DNA of 64,000 nt from Azospirillaceae bacterium (GCA_028283825.1 JAPWJW010000005.1:744001-808000), one strand, 5' to 3'. Shown: positions 17,676-29,878, counted from the first letter of the stretch. Notes: generated by a model not told the origin, from the letters alone. Made by a program: numbers and translations.

Positions 17676-18707
17676 ATGTCGAATATATTCTCAGGGCTTA
17701 TCCGCAAGGTGTCGCGTTTCTCGCTGGCGGCTATCGACCTAACGGATCTCGCCATCGCACAGGCTCGCCCCCTGCTCGGGGCCCGTGCGCCGGTCAAGGA
17801 ACGCCTATTGGGCGACCGCCCCTTGGAAGGGGCGCGCAAGGTCGCGGTTTTTAACCATTTCGACTCGCGTGGCGTGGTTCACGATTACGTCGTCTATTTC
17901 GTCAAGCACCTCGCCGATGCGGGTTATGCGGTCATCTTCGCCAGCAACTGTCCCAAGCTATCGGAAGAACAGACGGCCAAGGTGAGGCCATATGTCTCCC
18001 GGGTCTTGAAGCGCCGCAATCTCGGGTGGGATTTTGGCGCGTTCAAGGATGCCATTGACGTCATCCCGGATCCCGCTGCATTGGAGCACCTGCTGATTAC
18101 CAATGACAGCATCTATGGCCCCTTGCAGGATTTGAGTGAGGTCATCAGCAAGGCTGATCCGGAGGTCGCCAGCATATGGGGCCTTACGGACAATTGGGAC
18201 CAGCAGTTCCACCTGCAAAGTTACTTCCTGATCTTTCACCAGGCCGCACTTCAGCATCCGAGCTTCGGCAGGTTCTGGCAGAAAGTTCGTTATTACCGGC
18301 GGAAACGTTGGGTCATCCGCGATTATGAGATCGGATTGACCCGCTATTTCCTGCGCGCAGGCTTGCATTGCCGGGCTTTGCTGCCTTACCGCAGCTTAAT
18401 TGCGGAATTGGCGCAGCCCCTGGAGGTTGTCGTTCCGGAACGGGATAAGAGTCCCGTTGCAGGTTATCTGCGGTTGGTGAAAAGCTCCTTGCATAATGGG
18501 ACGCCCCTGAACCAAACGCATTATTTCTGGGATTACTTGATCACCACCAAGCTTTGCCCTTTCATCAAGCGGGATCTGCTTCAGCGCAATCCGGTGGGCG
18601 TACCTTACGTCCAGCGGTGGGAAGAGGTGGTTCGTTCCGCGTCAACCTATGACACCAGCATGATTGTCCATCATCTGCAGTTGTCCATGCGCAATCGCGT
18701 CCATTGA
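17676..18707 (+). CDS. Rhamnan synthesis protein F (RgpF) family protein, copy 2
   Basis: 343 residues, clearly paralogous to the gene at 16491: KVAVFNHFDSRGVVHDYVVY, FASNCPKLSEEQ, NLGWDFGAFKDAIDVIPD, LLITNDSIYGPLQDL, and C-terminal INQTHFFWYE/LNQTHYFWDYL plus PFIKR(E/D)LLQ(K/R)NP in both. Divergence is spread evenly, so the duplication is old. The role is presumably in surface polysaccharide assembly, like copy 1. The ATG at 17676 is preceded by a G-rich stretch rather than a clean Shine-Dalgarno site. The 3' end contains the GAGG used by the following acetyltransferase gene. Confidence 0.85.
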   Translation: MSNIFSGLIRKVSRFSLAAIDLTDLAIAQARPLLGARAPVKERLLGDRPLEGARKVAVFNHFDSRGVVHDYVVYFVKHLADAGYAVIFASNCPKLSEEQTAKVRPYVSRVLKRRNLGWDFGAFKDAIDVIPDPAALEHLLITNDSIYGPLQDLSEVISKADPEVASIWGLTDNWDQQFHLQSYFLIFHQAALQHPSFGRFWQKVRYYRRKRWVIRDYEIGLTRYFLRAGLHCRALLPYRSLIAELAQPLEVVVPERDKSPVAGYLRLVKSSLHNGTPLNQTHYFWDYLITTKLCPFIKRDLLQRNPVGVPYVQRWEEVVRSASTYDTSMIVHHLQLSMRNRVH

Positions 18708-18714
18708 GGCCGCG

Positions 18715-19296
18715 TTGTCACGGTACGGGCCTCCGATAACGAACGAGGCGATAACCATCCGGGTCGAAGGTCCGGAGGATGCGGCGCTTATCACCGATGT
18801 GATCAAGCGCGCCTATCAGGACGTGCCCTACAGCGACCAGCGGGAATATCTGATGGTCTCGCGGTTGCGGGGCGGGCGTGGTTATATCCGTGAATTGTCT
18901 TTGCTGGCGGAGGTCAATGGACAGGCCGTGGGCCATGTCCTGCTGACGGCAGTAATCATTCGTGGCCCACGGTCGACGGCGGCGTCCCTGGCGCTTGCCC
19001 CGCTTTCCGTGGTGCCGGAATTCCAGCGGCAAGGTGTGGGCCGCCGATTGGTGGCGGAGGCCCACCGACGGGCCCGGGGCCTGGGTTTCGGCTCCGTCAT
19101 CGTGATCGGACCGTCGGCCTATTATCCGCGCTTCGGATATGAGCCGCTGGACCGCTATCCCATCACCCTTCCCTTCGCGGTGCCGGAACGCAACCGCATG
19201 ATCGCGGCCCTGACGCCGGATGGTCTGGCCGGCGTCAGCGGGATGGTCGAGTATGCGCCGGAATGGATGGCGGGCCCCGGCCAGAACGGGGCGTGA
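18715..19296 (+). CDS. GNAT-family N-acetyltransferase
   Basis: 193 residues from the TTG at 18715. This start is chosen because GAGG at 18706-18709 sits five bases upstream and the domain begins soon after (ITIRVEGPEDAALITDVIKR). An earlier in-frame TTG at 18664 lies inside the preceding gene. The acetyl-CoA site is VVPEFQRQGVGRRLVAEAHR (the R/QxxGxG/A loop), followed by VIVIGPSAYYPRFGYEP, typical of the YhbS-like subgroup with its YPRFGF motif. The substrate is unknown. It starts 7 bp after the RgpF copy 2 stop and is probably in the same operon. Confidence 0.88.
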   Translation: MSRYGPPITNEAITIRVEGPEDAALITDVIKRAYQDVPYSDQREYLMVSRLRGGRGYIRELSLLAEVNGQAVGHVLLTAVIIRGPRSTAASLALAPLSVVPEFQRQGVGRRLVAEAHRRARGLGFGSVIVIGPSAYYPRFGYEPLDRYPITLPFAVPERNRMIAALTPDGLAGVSGMVEYAPEWMAGPGQNGA

Positions 19297-19299
19297 CGG

Positions 19300-20946
19300 T
19301 CAGCGTACCGTGCCATGAAAGGCGCGTGCCTCAAGGATATCAATGACGTCCGGCGCCCTGGGATCCCCTGCCTTGGCTCCGCGCCGCACCCAGTCCAGCG
19401 CCGTTTCCAAGGCGTCGAAACCGTCATTGTCGGCGATCAGCTGCCCCAGCGTGGTCATGGCTTCGCCGCTGCCGGCGGCCACCGCCCGATCCAGCCAGGC
19501 GCGGGCCTCCTCCACCTGTCCGGTTCCCAGCAGCAGGCGCGCCAGATTGACCTGGCCGGGCACGTGGCCCTGGGCCGCGGCCCGCCGGGTCCACTGGATG
19601 GCGGCGGCGGGGTCATGTGCCAGCCCGCTACCCGTGGCATGGGCGCGCCCCACGCGGAACTGGCCGGACGCGCTGCCCAGTTCGGCCGCCCGGCTGTAAA
19701 GGACCATGGCCCGGGCTTCATCCTTTTCCATGCCATGGCCATGGAAATGCAGGACGCCGAGATTGTAGAGGGCATCCGCGTGGCCGGCATCGCCGGCCAG
19801 ATGGAAGTAATGGGCGGCCCGGACATAGTCCTGGTCCGTCCCTTCCCCCGCCAGGAAGCATATTCCCAGTTGAAACTGGGCGGTGACGAAGCCGGCATCG
19901 GCCGCCTTCGTGAACCAGCGCACCGCCTCGAACGTATCCTGGGGTACGCCTTTGCCGGCGATGTAGACCAGGCCCAGCGCCATTTGCGCGCCGGCGTGCC
20001 CCCGGTCGGCGGCCCCCTGGTACCACTGCGCCGCCTCGACGGCGCTGGGTGTCCGCGCCTGCAAACCGGCGTGCAGATCGCCCAGCAAGGCCATGGACTC
20101 CACGTCGCCACGCAACGCCGCGCGACGCAGCCAGGTTTCGGCGGCGGCCGGATCGAACTCGACGTTCTGCCCGCGCATGTACATGACGCCCAGTGCCCGC
20201 TGGGCCGCGACGACCTGCGCCTCCCCGGCCTTGGTCAGGGCCTCGACGCCGCGCACGGGATCAGGATCCGTGCCCTGGCCGGTCAGATGGGCCAAGCCTA
20301 GGTAATACCAGGCCGTGGGATTGCCTTCGTCCGCCGCTTCGGCATGGAGCCGCAGGGCCTCCGCCGGATTCGGTTCCCCCAGGTCGCCATTGGCCAGCAG
20401 CAGCGCCAGTCCCACCTTCGCCGCGTGGCTGCCGGCTTGCGCGGCCCGGCGGTACCACTCGGCGGCGGCCCGGGCGTCCTGGAAGTCCGTTCCCTGTCGC
20501 AGCAGCACCCAGCCTAACAGCACCTGGGCCTCGACGTGCCCCTGCGCCGCCGCCTTCTGCGCCCACTGGTGCGCCCAGGCCAGGTTCTGGGGAATATGGA
20601 AGCCGGACTTTTCGTCACCCGCCGTCGGGGCCCGTCCGGCCCCGGTCGAATAAAGGGCGGCCAAACGGGCCTGCGCTATGGCATCGCCGGCTTCGGCGGC
20701 GGCGATGTTCCATCGCATGGCCGCCGTGGGGTCGGGCAGCACTCCGCGGCCCTGCTCAAAAATTTCGGCCAAATCCCGCATGGCCTCGACCGAACCGGCC
20801 CGTGCCGCGGCCAGCAACGCCCGGGCAGCCTCGACAAGGCTGCCCCGGGCCTGCAAGCGTCGGGCGAGGGCCAGGTAACGGACGGCGGCACCGCGGCCCG
20901 CCGTCCAACTCATGGCATGGTCGATCAAGGTCAACAGGCTGGACAT
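19300..20946 (-). CDS. Sel1-repeat protein, last gene of a type I secretion operon
   Basis: 548 residues, almost entirely Sel1-like repeats of about 36 residues. Examples are LGWVLLRQGTDFQDARAAAE, YYLGLAHLTGQGTDPDPVRG, LGVMYMRGQNVEFDPAAAET and LGLVYIAGKGVPQDTFEAVR, roughly a dozen in all. Such alpha-solenoids mediate protein-protein contacts. There is no signal peptide or transmembrane helix, so it is probably cytoplasmic. It begins 28 bp after the HlyD-family gene and forms the third gene of the ABC/HlyD/Sel1 set. It may recruit or chaperone the secreted substrate or regulate the exporter; that is inference from position only. Its stop lies 3 bp from the converging acetyltransferase stop. 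Confidence 0.88.
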   Translation of the reverse strand: MSSLLTLIDHAMSWTAGRGAAVRYLALARRLQARGSLVEAARALLAAARAGSVEAMRDLAEIFEQGRGVLPDPTAAMRWNIAAAEAGDAIAQARLAALYSTGAGRAPTAGDEKSGFHIPQNLAWAHQWAQKAAAQGHVEAQVLLGWVLLRQGTDFQDARAAAEWYRRAAQAGSHAAKVGLALLLANGDLGEPNPAEALRLHAEAADEGNPTAWYYLGLAHLTGQGTDPDPVRGVEALTKAGEAQVVAAQRALGVMYMRGQNVEFDPAAAETWLRRAALRGDVESMALLGDLHAGLQARTPSAVEAAQWYQGAADRGHAGAQMALGLVYIAGKGVPQDTFEAVRWFTKAADAGFVTAQFQLGICFLAGEGTDQDYVRAAHYFHLAGDAGHADALYNLGVLHFHGHGMEKDEARAMVLYSRAAELGSASGQFRVGRAHATGSGLAHDPAAAIQWTRRAAAQGHVPGQVNLARLLLGTGQVEEARAWLDRAVAAGSGEAMTTLGQLIADNDGFDALETALDWVRRGAKAGDPRAPDVIDILEARAFHGTVR

Positions 20947-22298
20947 GGTCCCTGCCCAACGGGAAGCGTGAGGATCAAGGCTCGCGCATGCCTTCGGAGG
21001 CCTGCCGCAGTACCGTTCCCATCAGATACATGAAGATGGTGCGGCGGCCGACCACGATATCGGCATCCAGCGGCATACCCGGCACCAGATGGACATCACC
21101 CTGGACATTCTGCAGCTTGGTCTCGGTCAGTTCCACCCGCCCCTTGAAGTAACGGCGCTGTGTCGGCTGGCCGTTGTCCTGCTTGGTGAAGCTGTCATCG
21201 GTGACGGTGCGCAGGATGCCCTTGGCCGTCCCATGCTCGACGTAGCGATAGGCCTCCAGCTTGATTTCGACCTTGTCGCCCAGCTTGATATGCCCCTGGT
21301 CGGCGCCATCGATGTCCAGTTCCGCCTCCAGCGGGGCGTTGGCCGGCACCAGGGTGACCAGTGTGTCGCCCGTCTTGGCGACCGAGCCCACGGAAATATC
21401 CGCCACGCTCAGGATCGAGCCGTCGTCCATGGCCCGCAATTCCACCAGGTCGTTCCGGCGGTCGGCTTTCGACAGGTCGTCCTTGGCCTTTTGCAGATCG
21501 GAACGCTTGTCGGTCAGGTCGTTGCCCAGGTCGATCTGCCATTGATGGACATAGGAATCCCGTTCGGACCGCAAGGCTTCCAGGTCGTGGGAAGCGGAAC
21601 TGGCCTGCTGCTCGGCGCTGGCCAGGTTACGCATCATCTCGGTCCGGTTGTCCTGGGCCAGCAAGGTGTTCAGGCGGCTGCCGTATTCCTTCTTCTCCAG
21701 CTTGGAGCGCATGTCCTCGATTTCCGTGGTCACCGCCACGCGGGACTTGAAGTACTCGGCATCCCGCTGGCTGCGCACCATGGTGATGCGGGCGGATTCG
21801 ATCTTCTGGTCATAATTGGAGATGCTGGCCTTGTATTCCGCCTGCCGGGACCGCCAGACCGACAGCTGCAACTGTTCCTGCGTGCTGGCATTGGCGCCCG
21901 GATCATAGAGCACGCCCTTCTGTTCCGCCTCCATCCGCGCGACCTGGGCGGTCAGCGACTGCGCCTGCTCGCGCGTTTGCGACACGTCCGCCGAAGCGAA
22001 GGTGGGATCCAGCGTCACCAGCAGGTCGCCCTTGTGAACCTCCTGCCCGGGAAGCACGTTGATGGAACGCACGACCGAGGTGTCGAACGCCTGCACCACC
22101 AGGCTGGGGGTGCGCGACACGACGCGGCCGGGAGCGGTCACGACCTCATCCAGCTTGACGACCGAGATCAGGAACAAGCCCACGGCCACCATGGCCGTCA
22201 TGGTGTACAGGGTTGCCCGCACCGGCTTGGGATAAGGGGCGCCCACCACCGCGGCGATCTCCGACTGGAAGTCGTTGATCGCCTGGGCGACGACAGCG

Positions 22299-24521
<2,223 letters not shown>

Positions 24522-24549
24522 ATCATCCGCCGTACTGCCACCCCATCAT

Positions 24550-24582
24550 GCCGGCCATCCCCAAGGGGATACGGGGGCCGGC
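24550..24582. promoter_or_regulatory. Nested hairpin upstream of the type I secretion operon
   Basis: An inner stem ATCCCC/GGGGAT (24557-24562 with 24565-24570) is flanked by outer arms GCCGGCC (24550-24556) and GGCCGGC (24576-24582), with a 5-base bulge. It lies in the leader of the operon starting at 24521 and has no T-run, so it is a leader structure or operator rather than a terminator. Confidence 0.35.
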
Positions 24583-24677
24583 TCCCCTTCCGGCGCGACC
24601 TTACGCACCCCCAGTGCAAACAGCAATTTTTACCTGCCCAGGGAACCGATTTTCTGCCGGTTAATCCCCTGTTCAAA

Positions 24678-25940
24678 TCAAAGCGGCCGCCTGTCCAATA
24701 GACCGTGAGCGGGCGCTGGGCAGCCAAAGCGTTGTGACATCAACATTCGCCAGGCCGGAACAGCGCGAGTCCGGGCATCGAACCGTGACACCACCAGATG
24801 CCGGGCATGTTGTCGCAGGCCATCCGCCCCCAGCCCCATTTCCAGCACCTCGTCCACCCGTTCGGCCAGGCGGGTCGACTCATGGAAGGGAAACAGCAGG
24901 GCGTTGACGCCCTCTTCCACCACTTCGCGCACCGGTGCCGTGTCGGACGCCACCAGCGGCACACCGCAGGCCATGGCCTCCAGCACCGACCACGACAGCA
25001 CGAAGGGATATGTGAGATAGACGTGCGCTTTGGACAAGCGCATCAGGTTTATGAAGGCATCGTGATCGATGGGTCCCAGGAAGTGGACCCGGGACCGGTC
25101 CAGCCCTTCCCCCAATTCGGCCAGCAGCCGTTCCCTCCAGCTGCCGCCACCGGCCGGCGGATTGCCGTAGCTGACGCCGTCCGACCCGGCCAAAACCACG
25201 TGCGCGCGTGGCCGGCGGCGCAGTATTTCCGGCAAGGCGCGCATGAAGACATGGAAACCGCGATAGGGTTCCAGGTCACGCGCCACGTAGGTGACCACCT
25301 CGTCCGCCGCCGTCAGGCTGCCGCCCTCCGGCAACATCAGCGGTTGGGCCGGCCCCGGGCAGGCCAGGTCGGTGTCGATCCCCTCATGCAGGATCTCGAT
25401 GCGGTCCCGGAACGGGTCGGGATGCAGGTCACGCTGCCACCGGGTTGGCGATATCGCCAGGTCGGCGGCCTCAAGCGCCAGGAGGTTGACGGCGTTCAGC
25501 GTGCGCACGCGCGCCTGATCATCCAGCGTATGGGGGAATTCGGGATCGAAGCCCAGGTCCGCCCCGCGGCTGCGGTAATAGAATTCGAAGTAACCGACCA
25601 CGGGCACGTCGGGCCACAGATCCTTGATATATAGCGTGTCGCCGAACCCGCCGTGCCCGATCACCAGGTCCGGCCGATAGCCATCTTGCCGCCAAGCCAG
25701 CGCCGCCGCCAGGACCGCCTGTCCCCGGCCGACATAGTCGGCCACGGTACGCAGATAGGGATGCGTTCCCGGCCCCACGGCGGGCACCGGTCCATAAAGC
25801 CGGGGGCACACCCCGGGCACGGCGGCCTCGACACGCTGCCCCAGGGCCCTGACCTCAATGCGGTCGTCCTGGGAAAGCGACCGCACCAGGTGGCGGAACT
25901 GCCCCGGGAAGTCCCTGTGCAGCATCAAGACGCGATACAT
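24678..25940 (-). CDS. Family-4-type glycosyltransferase
   Basis: 420 residues from ATG 25940 (MYRVLMLHRDFPGQFRHLVR). The opening HRDFPGQF is characteristic of glycosyltransferases carrying the PF12000-type acceptor domain. The C-terminal nucleotide-sugar half has GIDTDLACPGP, YVARDLEPYRGFHVFMRALP, VVLAGSDGVSYG, VHFLGPIDHDAFINLMRLSK and the E-rich donor motif SWSVLEAMACGVPLVASDTA, the GT-B EX7E-like region. It is cytosolic and probably builds a surface glycan. It faces the methyltransferase-repeat gene across 160 bp and lies 156 bp upstream of the secretion operon on the same strand, so it may glycosylate an exported polymer or protein. Confidence 0.9.
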   Translation of the reverse strand: MYRVLMLHRDFPGQFRHLVRSLSQDDRIEVRALGQRVEAAVPGVCPRLYGPVPAVGPGTHPYLRTVADYVGRGQAVLAAALAWRQDGYRPDLVIGHGGFGDTLYIKDLWPDVPVVGYFEFYYRSRGADLGFDPEFPHTLDDQARVRTLNAVNLLALEAADLAISPTRWQRDLHPDPFRDRIEILHEGIDTDLACPGPAQPLMLPEGGSLTAADEVVTYVARDLEPYRGFHVFMRALPEILRRRPRAHVVLAGSDGVSYGNPPAGGGSWRERLLAELGEGLDRSRVHFLGPIDHDAFINLMRLSKAHVYLTYPFVLSWSVLEAMACGVPLVASDTAPVREVVEEGVNALLFPFHESTRLAERVDEVLEMGLGADGLRQHARHLVVSRFDARTRAVPAWRMLMSQRFGCPAPAHGLLDRRPL

Positions 25941-26100
25941 GCTTCCGCTATTCCCTCGAATGGACCTGCCACTGGACAAGAGCGCGGCCGGTCGGGCAAA
26001 ACCGGAGGATACACGGCTCACGCGGCGGTAGGCCACCACCCAAAACCCCGATGGTTTCGGCCCCGATGGCCGGTGTCTCCAAGCAGGATGATTATCCCTG

Positions 26101-29100
26101 ATGCATTTCCGTTGGCCTTCGCCTGATACGCTGGTTCCGCCCGTGACCGCCCCCTGCCCCGTGTGCGCCGCCACGGGGCCCCATCCGATGGCGCTGGTGG
26201 TTCCGGAGCGTGGGCTGGAGGGGGCGGACTGGTTGCTGGTGCGGTGCGGGGCCTGCGGCAGCCGCTTCTCGCCCGACCGGCGCGTTGCCAGTTATGAAGA
26301 CGGGCTGACCCCGGAAAACCCGCCCTGCGATACGGGAACCGACCTTTACCTGGAGGTCGGCGCCGGCCTGGACGTGATGGTCGCCCCGCTGGGATGGCTG
26401 CGGCCGGGCAACGGCAGCCTGCTGGAGATCGGCGGCAGCGTCGGTTTCGTGAGCGACTATGCCCGACAGGCGCTGGGATGGACGACCAAGGGATATGACC
26501 CGTCGCTGATGGCGGCGATCGGGCGCAAGCTTCTGGGCCTGGATGTCGAGTTGGACTATTTCCAGGACGACACGCCCCTGGCCGCCGCCTATGATATCGT
26601 TTCGGCAACGGAACTGATCGAGCATGTGCCGAATCCGGCTGCCCTGCTGCGCACCCTGAGCCGCGGCGTGAGCGCGAACGGCCTGCTGGTCCTGACGACG
26701 CCCGATGGCGACGCGCTCCAGCCTCAGGCCTCCATGGCGCTGCTGGGCCCGTTGGTCAGCCCGGGACTGCATCTTACCCTGTTCACCAGTCGCGGCCTGC
26801 AAAACCTGCTGCATGCGGTTGGTTTCGGGCATGTCCGCGTCCAGGCGAACAGTGGAACCCTGACGGCACACGCGTCGCGCGCGCCGCTGCCGGCCGAAAT
26901 CGACAGCGGGCTGGACCATGGACTTTTCCAGACATATCTGCGGCGCCGACTGGCGTCCCCCCCGCCCGGCGGCCTTTATCCCCGGTTGGAAAGCGGTCTG
27001 CGCTTCCGCCTGCTGAAGGATCTCATACAGACTGGTGCCTATACCGAAGCGTTGGTGGAATTCGAAACATACGCCGCACAGGCCAGGAAGCACTTCGGCC
27101 TGGACCTGTCCCAGCCCAAGACCTTGCTGGATCTGCCTCGGTTCGGCAGCCTGAGCGCGCTCATGGCGTGGGGCCCCAGCAACCTGGCCGCGGCACTCCA
27201 TTTACGGGCCGTGGTGGCCAACAATCACGAAGGCGACGGTATGTTGGCCGCCGCCTATGCCGGTGCCGCAGCATTGGCTGGGCTGTCCCTGCGGCGGGTG
27301 CTGAACCGCATCGGCATGGACAATGGTGAAGCGGGCATCCTGATTCCCATCGACCTGCATCTGGCCCTGCAGGCCCTGGCGAACAACGGCGCCGACATTC
27401 GCCCGCTTTTGGGGACCATCACCCAGGCGCCGCCGTCGGAAGGCTTCCTGCTGACCGCCACGGAGCAAGAGGCGCTCTCCGCCCTCCTGCAACCCGCTTG
27501 CGATGCTTTGCGGTCGGCGCCGGTCGCCGGAGATGGCACGGTCCATCCTGAAAAAGCGTTGGTGGACGTCCTGCGGGCGTCGCCGGCGGTGATCGAAAGG
27601 GAAATTCTCGACCGCCTTGAAAAGGCCGTCACCATCGGCGAGATCACCGCAGCACTGGACGGCATCGCTGCCTCTCCCATCCGCGCGTGGCTGAGCCGTG
27701 TGAACCATTGTGTGAAGACGGCACTGATCCGGCTGGTGCAATTGTCGGCGTATGAAGAAGCCCTGACGCTGTTCAGGGATCGGGGGGATGAGGCTTGGCT
27801 GGCTGAAGAGGCCGTGGCCTCGGCCCTGCACATTGCCGAGGCCGCCGTTGAGGCCATGGCCCTGAAAACGGCGGCCGAGCGCGACGTGCGCGCCTGTGTC
27901 GACCAGGGGCAGGTCCGCGCCCGGGTGGACGCGCTTGCCGCCCATCCTCGGTTAAGCGGACGTCCGGACATTGTCGGGCACTGCACAAAGATGGCACTGA
28001 TCCGGCTGGTCGAATTATCGGCGTATGAAGAAGCGCCCTGACGCTGTTCAAGGATCGGGGGGATGAGGCCTGGCTGACCGAAGAGGCCGTGGCCTCGGCC
28101 CTGAACATTGCCGAGGCCGGCGTCGAGGCCATGGCCCTGAAAACGGCGGCCGAGAGCGACGTGCGCGCCTGTGTCGACCAGGGGCAGGTCCGTGCCCGGC
28201 TGGACACGCTTGCCGCCCATCCTCGGTTAAGCGGGCGCCCCGACATCGTCGGGCACTGCGCCAAGGTGGCGCTGATCCGGCTGGTCGAATTGTCCGCGTA
28301 TGAAGAAGCCCTGACGCTGTTCAGGGATCGGTGGGACGAAGCCTGGCTGGCCGAAGAGGCCGTGGCCTCGGCCCTGGACATTGCCGAGACCGCCGTTGAG
28401 GTCATGGCCCTGAAAACGGCGGCCGAGAGCGACGTGCGCGCCTGCGTGGACCAGGGGCAGGTCCGCGCCCGGCTGGACACGATTGCCGCCCATCCTCGGT
28501 TAAGCGGGCGCCCCGACATCGTCGGGCACTGCGCCAAGGTGGCGCTGATCCGGTTGGTCGAATTATCGGCGTATGAAGAAGCCCTGACGCTGTTCCGGGA
28601 CCGGGGGGATGAAACCTGGATGGCCGAAGGGGCCGTGGCCTCGGCCCTGGACATTGCCGAGGCCGCCGTTGAGGTCATGGCCCTGAAAACGGCGACCGAG
28701 AGCGACGTGCGCGCCTGTGTCGACCAGGGGCAGGTCCGTGCCCGGCTGGACACGATTGCCGCCCATCCTCGGTTAAGCGGGCGCCCCGACATCGTCGGGC
28801 ACTGCGCCAAGGTGGCGCTGATCCGGCTGGTCGAATTATCGGCGTATGAAGAAGCCCTGACACTGTTCAGGGACCGGGGGGATGAAGCCTGGATGGCCGA
28901 AGGGGCCGTGGCCTCAGCCCTGGACATTGCCGAGGCCGCCGTTGAGGTCATGGCCCTGAAAGCGGCAGCCGAGAGCGACTTGCGCGCCTGTGTGGACAAG
29001 GAGCAGGTCCGTGCCCGGCTGGACACGCTTGCCGCCGCCCCCCTGTTAAGCGAGCGCCCCGACATCATCAGGCACTGCGCCAAGGTGGCGTTGATCCAGC

Positions 29101-29234
29101 TGGTGCAGATGTCGGCACACCGCCAGGCGGAAGCGGTATATCAGAAGTTCGGCGACGACACCTGGAAGCAGGATGCCCCCGTGGCCGGTGCCTTGGCTCA
29201 GATCAAGCCGCGCGGCCGGTTCCGTCGCACCTGA
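26101..29234 (+). pseudogene. SAM methyltransferase fused to 91-residue tandem repeats, frameshifted
   Basis: Residues 1-50 or so hold two Cys pairs (CPVC...CGAC), a probable zinc knuckle. A class I methyltransferase follows: motif I LLEIGGSVGFVSDY, acidic GYDPS, and VSATELIEHVPNPAALLRTL with LLVLTTPDG, as in Methyltransf_23 proteins linked to glycan loci. From about residue 530 the chain is helical repeats of 91 residues (ALIRLVELSAYEEALTLFRD and VRACVDQGQVRARLD recur). At about 28034-28036 two extra bases in repeat 2 turn the frame into a stop at 28039-28041, and the rest continues in another frame to 29234. Restored length is about 1043 residues. It is divergent from the glycosyltransferase at 25940. 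The lesion could be real, a repeat-linked switch, or an assembly error. Confidence 0.75.
27706..29165 (+). repeat. Tandem 273-bp coding repeats, five full units plus a partial
   Basis: Units begin at 27706, 27979, 28254, 28527 and 28800, each starting CACTG or CATTG at the His-Cys codons. A diverged partial unit starts at 29073. Spacing is 273 bp except for unit 2 (275 bp, with the 2-bp insertion). Internal units are nearly identical at DNA level over long stretches, while the first and last are more diverged, the pattern of recent expansion with homogenisation. Confidence 0.92.
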
Positions 29235-29250
29235 CTGACGGCCGGCGGCG

Positions 29251-29730
29251 TCAAGCCTGGGGGACCTCTTCCGGTCCCCCCTCGGGCCCCAGATTGGCCT
29301 GCAGGGTGGCGCGCAACTGATCCACCTCCGCCTTCAGGGCCTTGAGCCCGTCCAGGCTCATGCCGGTGGCGCAGAGGATTGAGCCTGGGATGAAGCCGGC
29401 GCTTTCCCGCAGGTCGCGGCCGGCGGTCGTCAGGGTGACGCGCACCAGCCGCTCATTCAGCGGGTCGCGCTGCCGGCTGACCAACCCCGCCCCCTCCAGC
29501 CGCTTCAGCAGCGGCGTCAGCGTGCCTGAATCCAGGTCCAGCTGTTCACCGATGGCCTTCACCGTCAGCCCGTCGCCCGACCACAGCACCAGCATCACCA
29601 GATACTGCGGATAGGTCAGGCCCAGGCGGTCCAGCAGCGGCTTATAGGTGCGGTTGAACAGGTGGGCGGTGGAGTAGATGCTGAAGCACAGCTGATTCTG
29701 CAGGGCGAACGCCTCATCCGGAACGGCCAT
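29251..29730 (-). CDS. ohrR: OhrR, MarR-family organic-peroxide-sensing repressor
   Basis: 159 residues from ATG 29730. GGAGGAG ends nine bases upstream, whereas the ATG at 29739 would touch it. The N-terminal LQNQLCFSIYSTAHLFNRTY contains the reactive Cys (residue 15) of OhrR proteins, whose oxidation by organic hydroperoxides releases DNA. YPQYLVMLVLWSGDGLTVKA and the winged helix LDSGTLTPLLKRLEGAGLVS match the family. A second Cys (SILCATGM) near residue 120 would suit two-Cys-type OhrR regulation. It is divergent from ohr, with two palindromes between them. Confidence 0.94.
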   Translation of the reverse strand: MAVPDEAFALQNQLCFSIYSTAHLFNRTYKPLLDRLGLTYPQYLVMLVLWSGDGLTVKAIGEQLDLDSGTLTPLLKRLEGAGLVSRQRDPLNERLVRVTLTTAGRDLRESAGFIPGSILCATGMSLDGLKALKAEVDQLRATLQANLGPEGGPEEVPQA

Positions 29731-29810
29731 GGCGATCATCTCCTCCAAGGAACGGCCTGCGCCCGCGTGCCTGGGCACGCCTGCGCCTGAATCCCGGGAA
29801 GGCTAGCATC

Positions 29811-29842
29811 GCGCAAACAGATTGTACGCAATCTGTTTGCGC
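29811..29842. promoter_or_regulatory. Candidate OhrR operator 1
   Basis: A perfect inverted repeat with 14-bp arms (GCGCAAACAGATTG and its complement) and a 4-bp TACG centre, lying between ohrR and ohr. The inner CAGATTG...CAATCTG resembles the AATTG-type half-sites bound by OhrR. Its position upstream of both genes suits repression of each. Confidence 0.65.
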
Positions 29843-29864
29843 ATGCCGTCTATGCCTTATGATT

Positions 29865-29878
29865 AATTGTGCACAATT
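29865..29878. promoter_or_regulatory. Candidate OhrR operator 2
   Basis: AATTGTGCACAATT is a 14-bp perfect palindrome 22 bp beyond operator 1 on the ohr side. It contains the AATTGT/ACAATT half-sites seen in OhrR boxes. Two sites imply cooperative control or separate control of the two divergent promoters. Confidence 0.6.

Noticed and set aside
27706-29165. CRISPR-like repeats
   Set aside because: The repeats are 273 bp, contiguous, in-frame and protein-coding, with no spacers.
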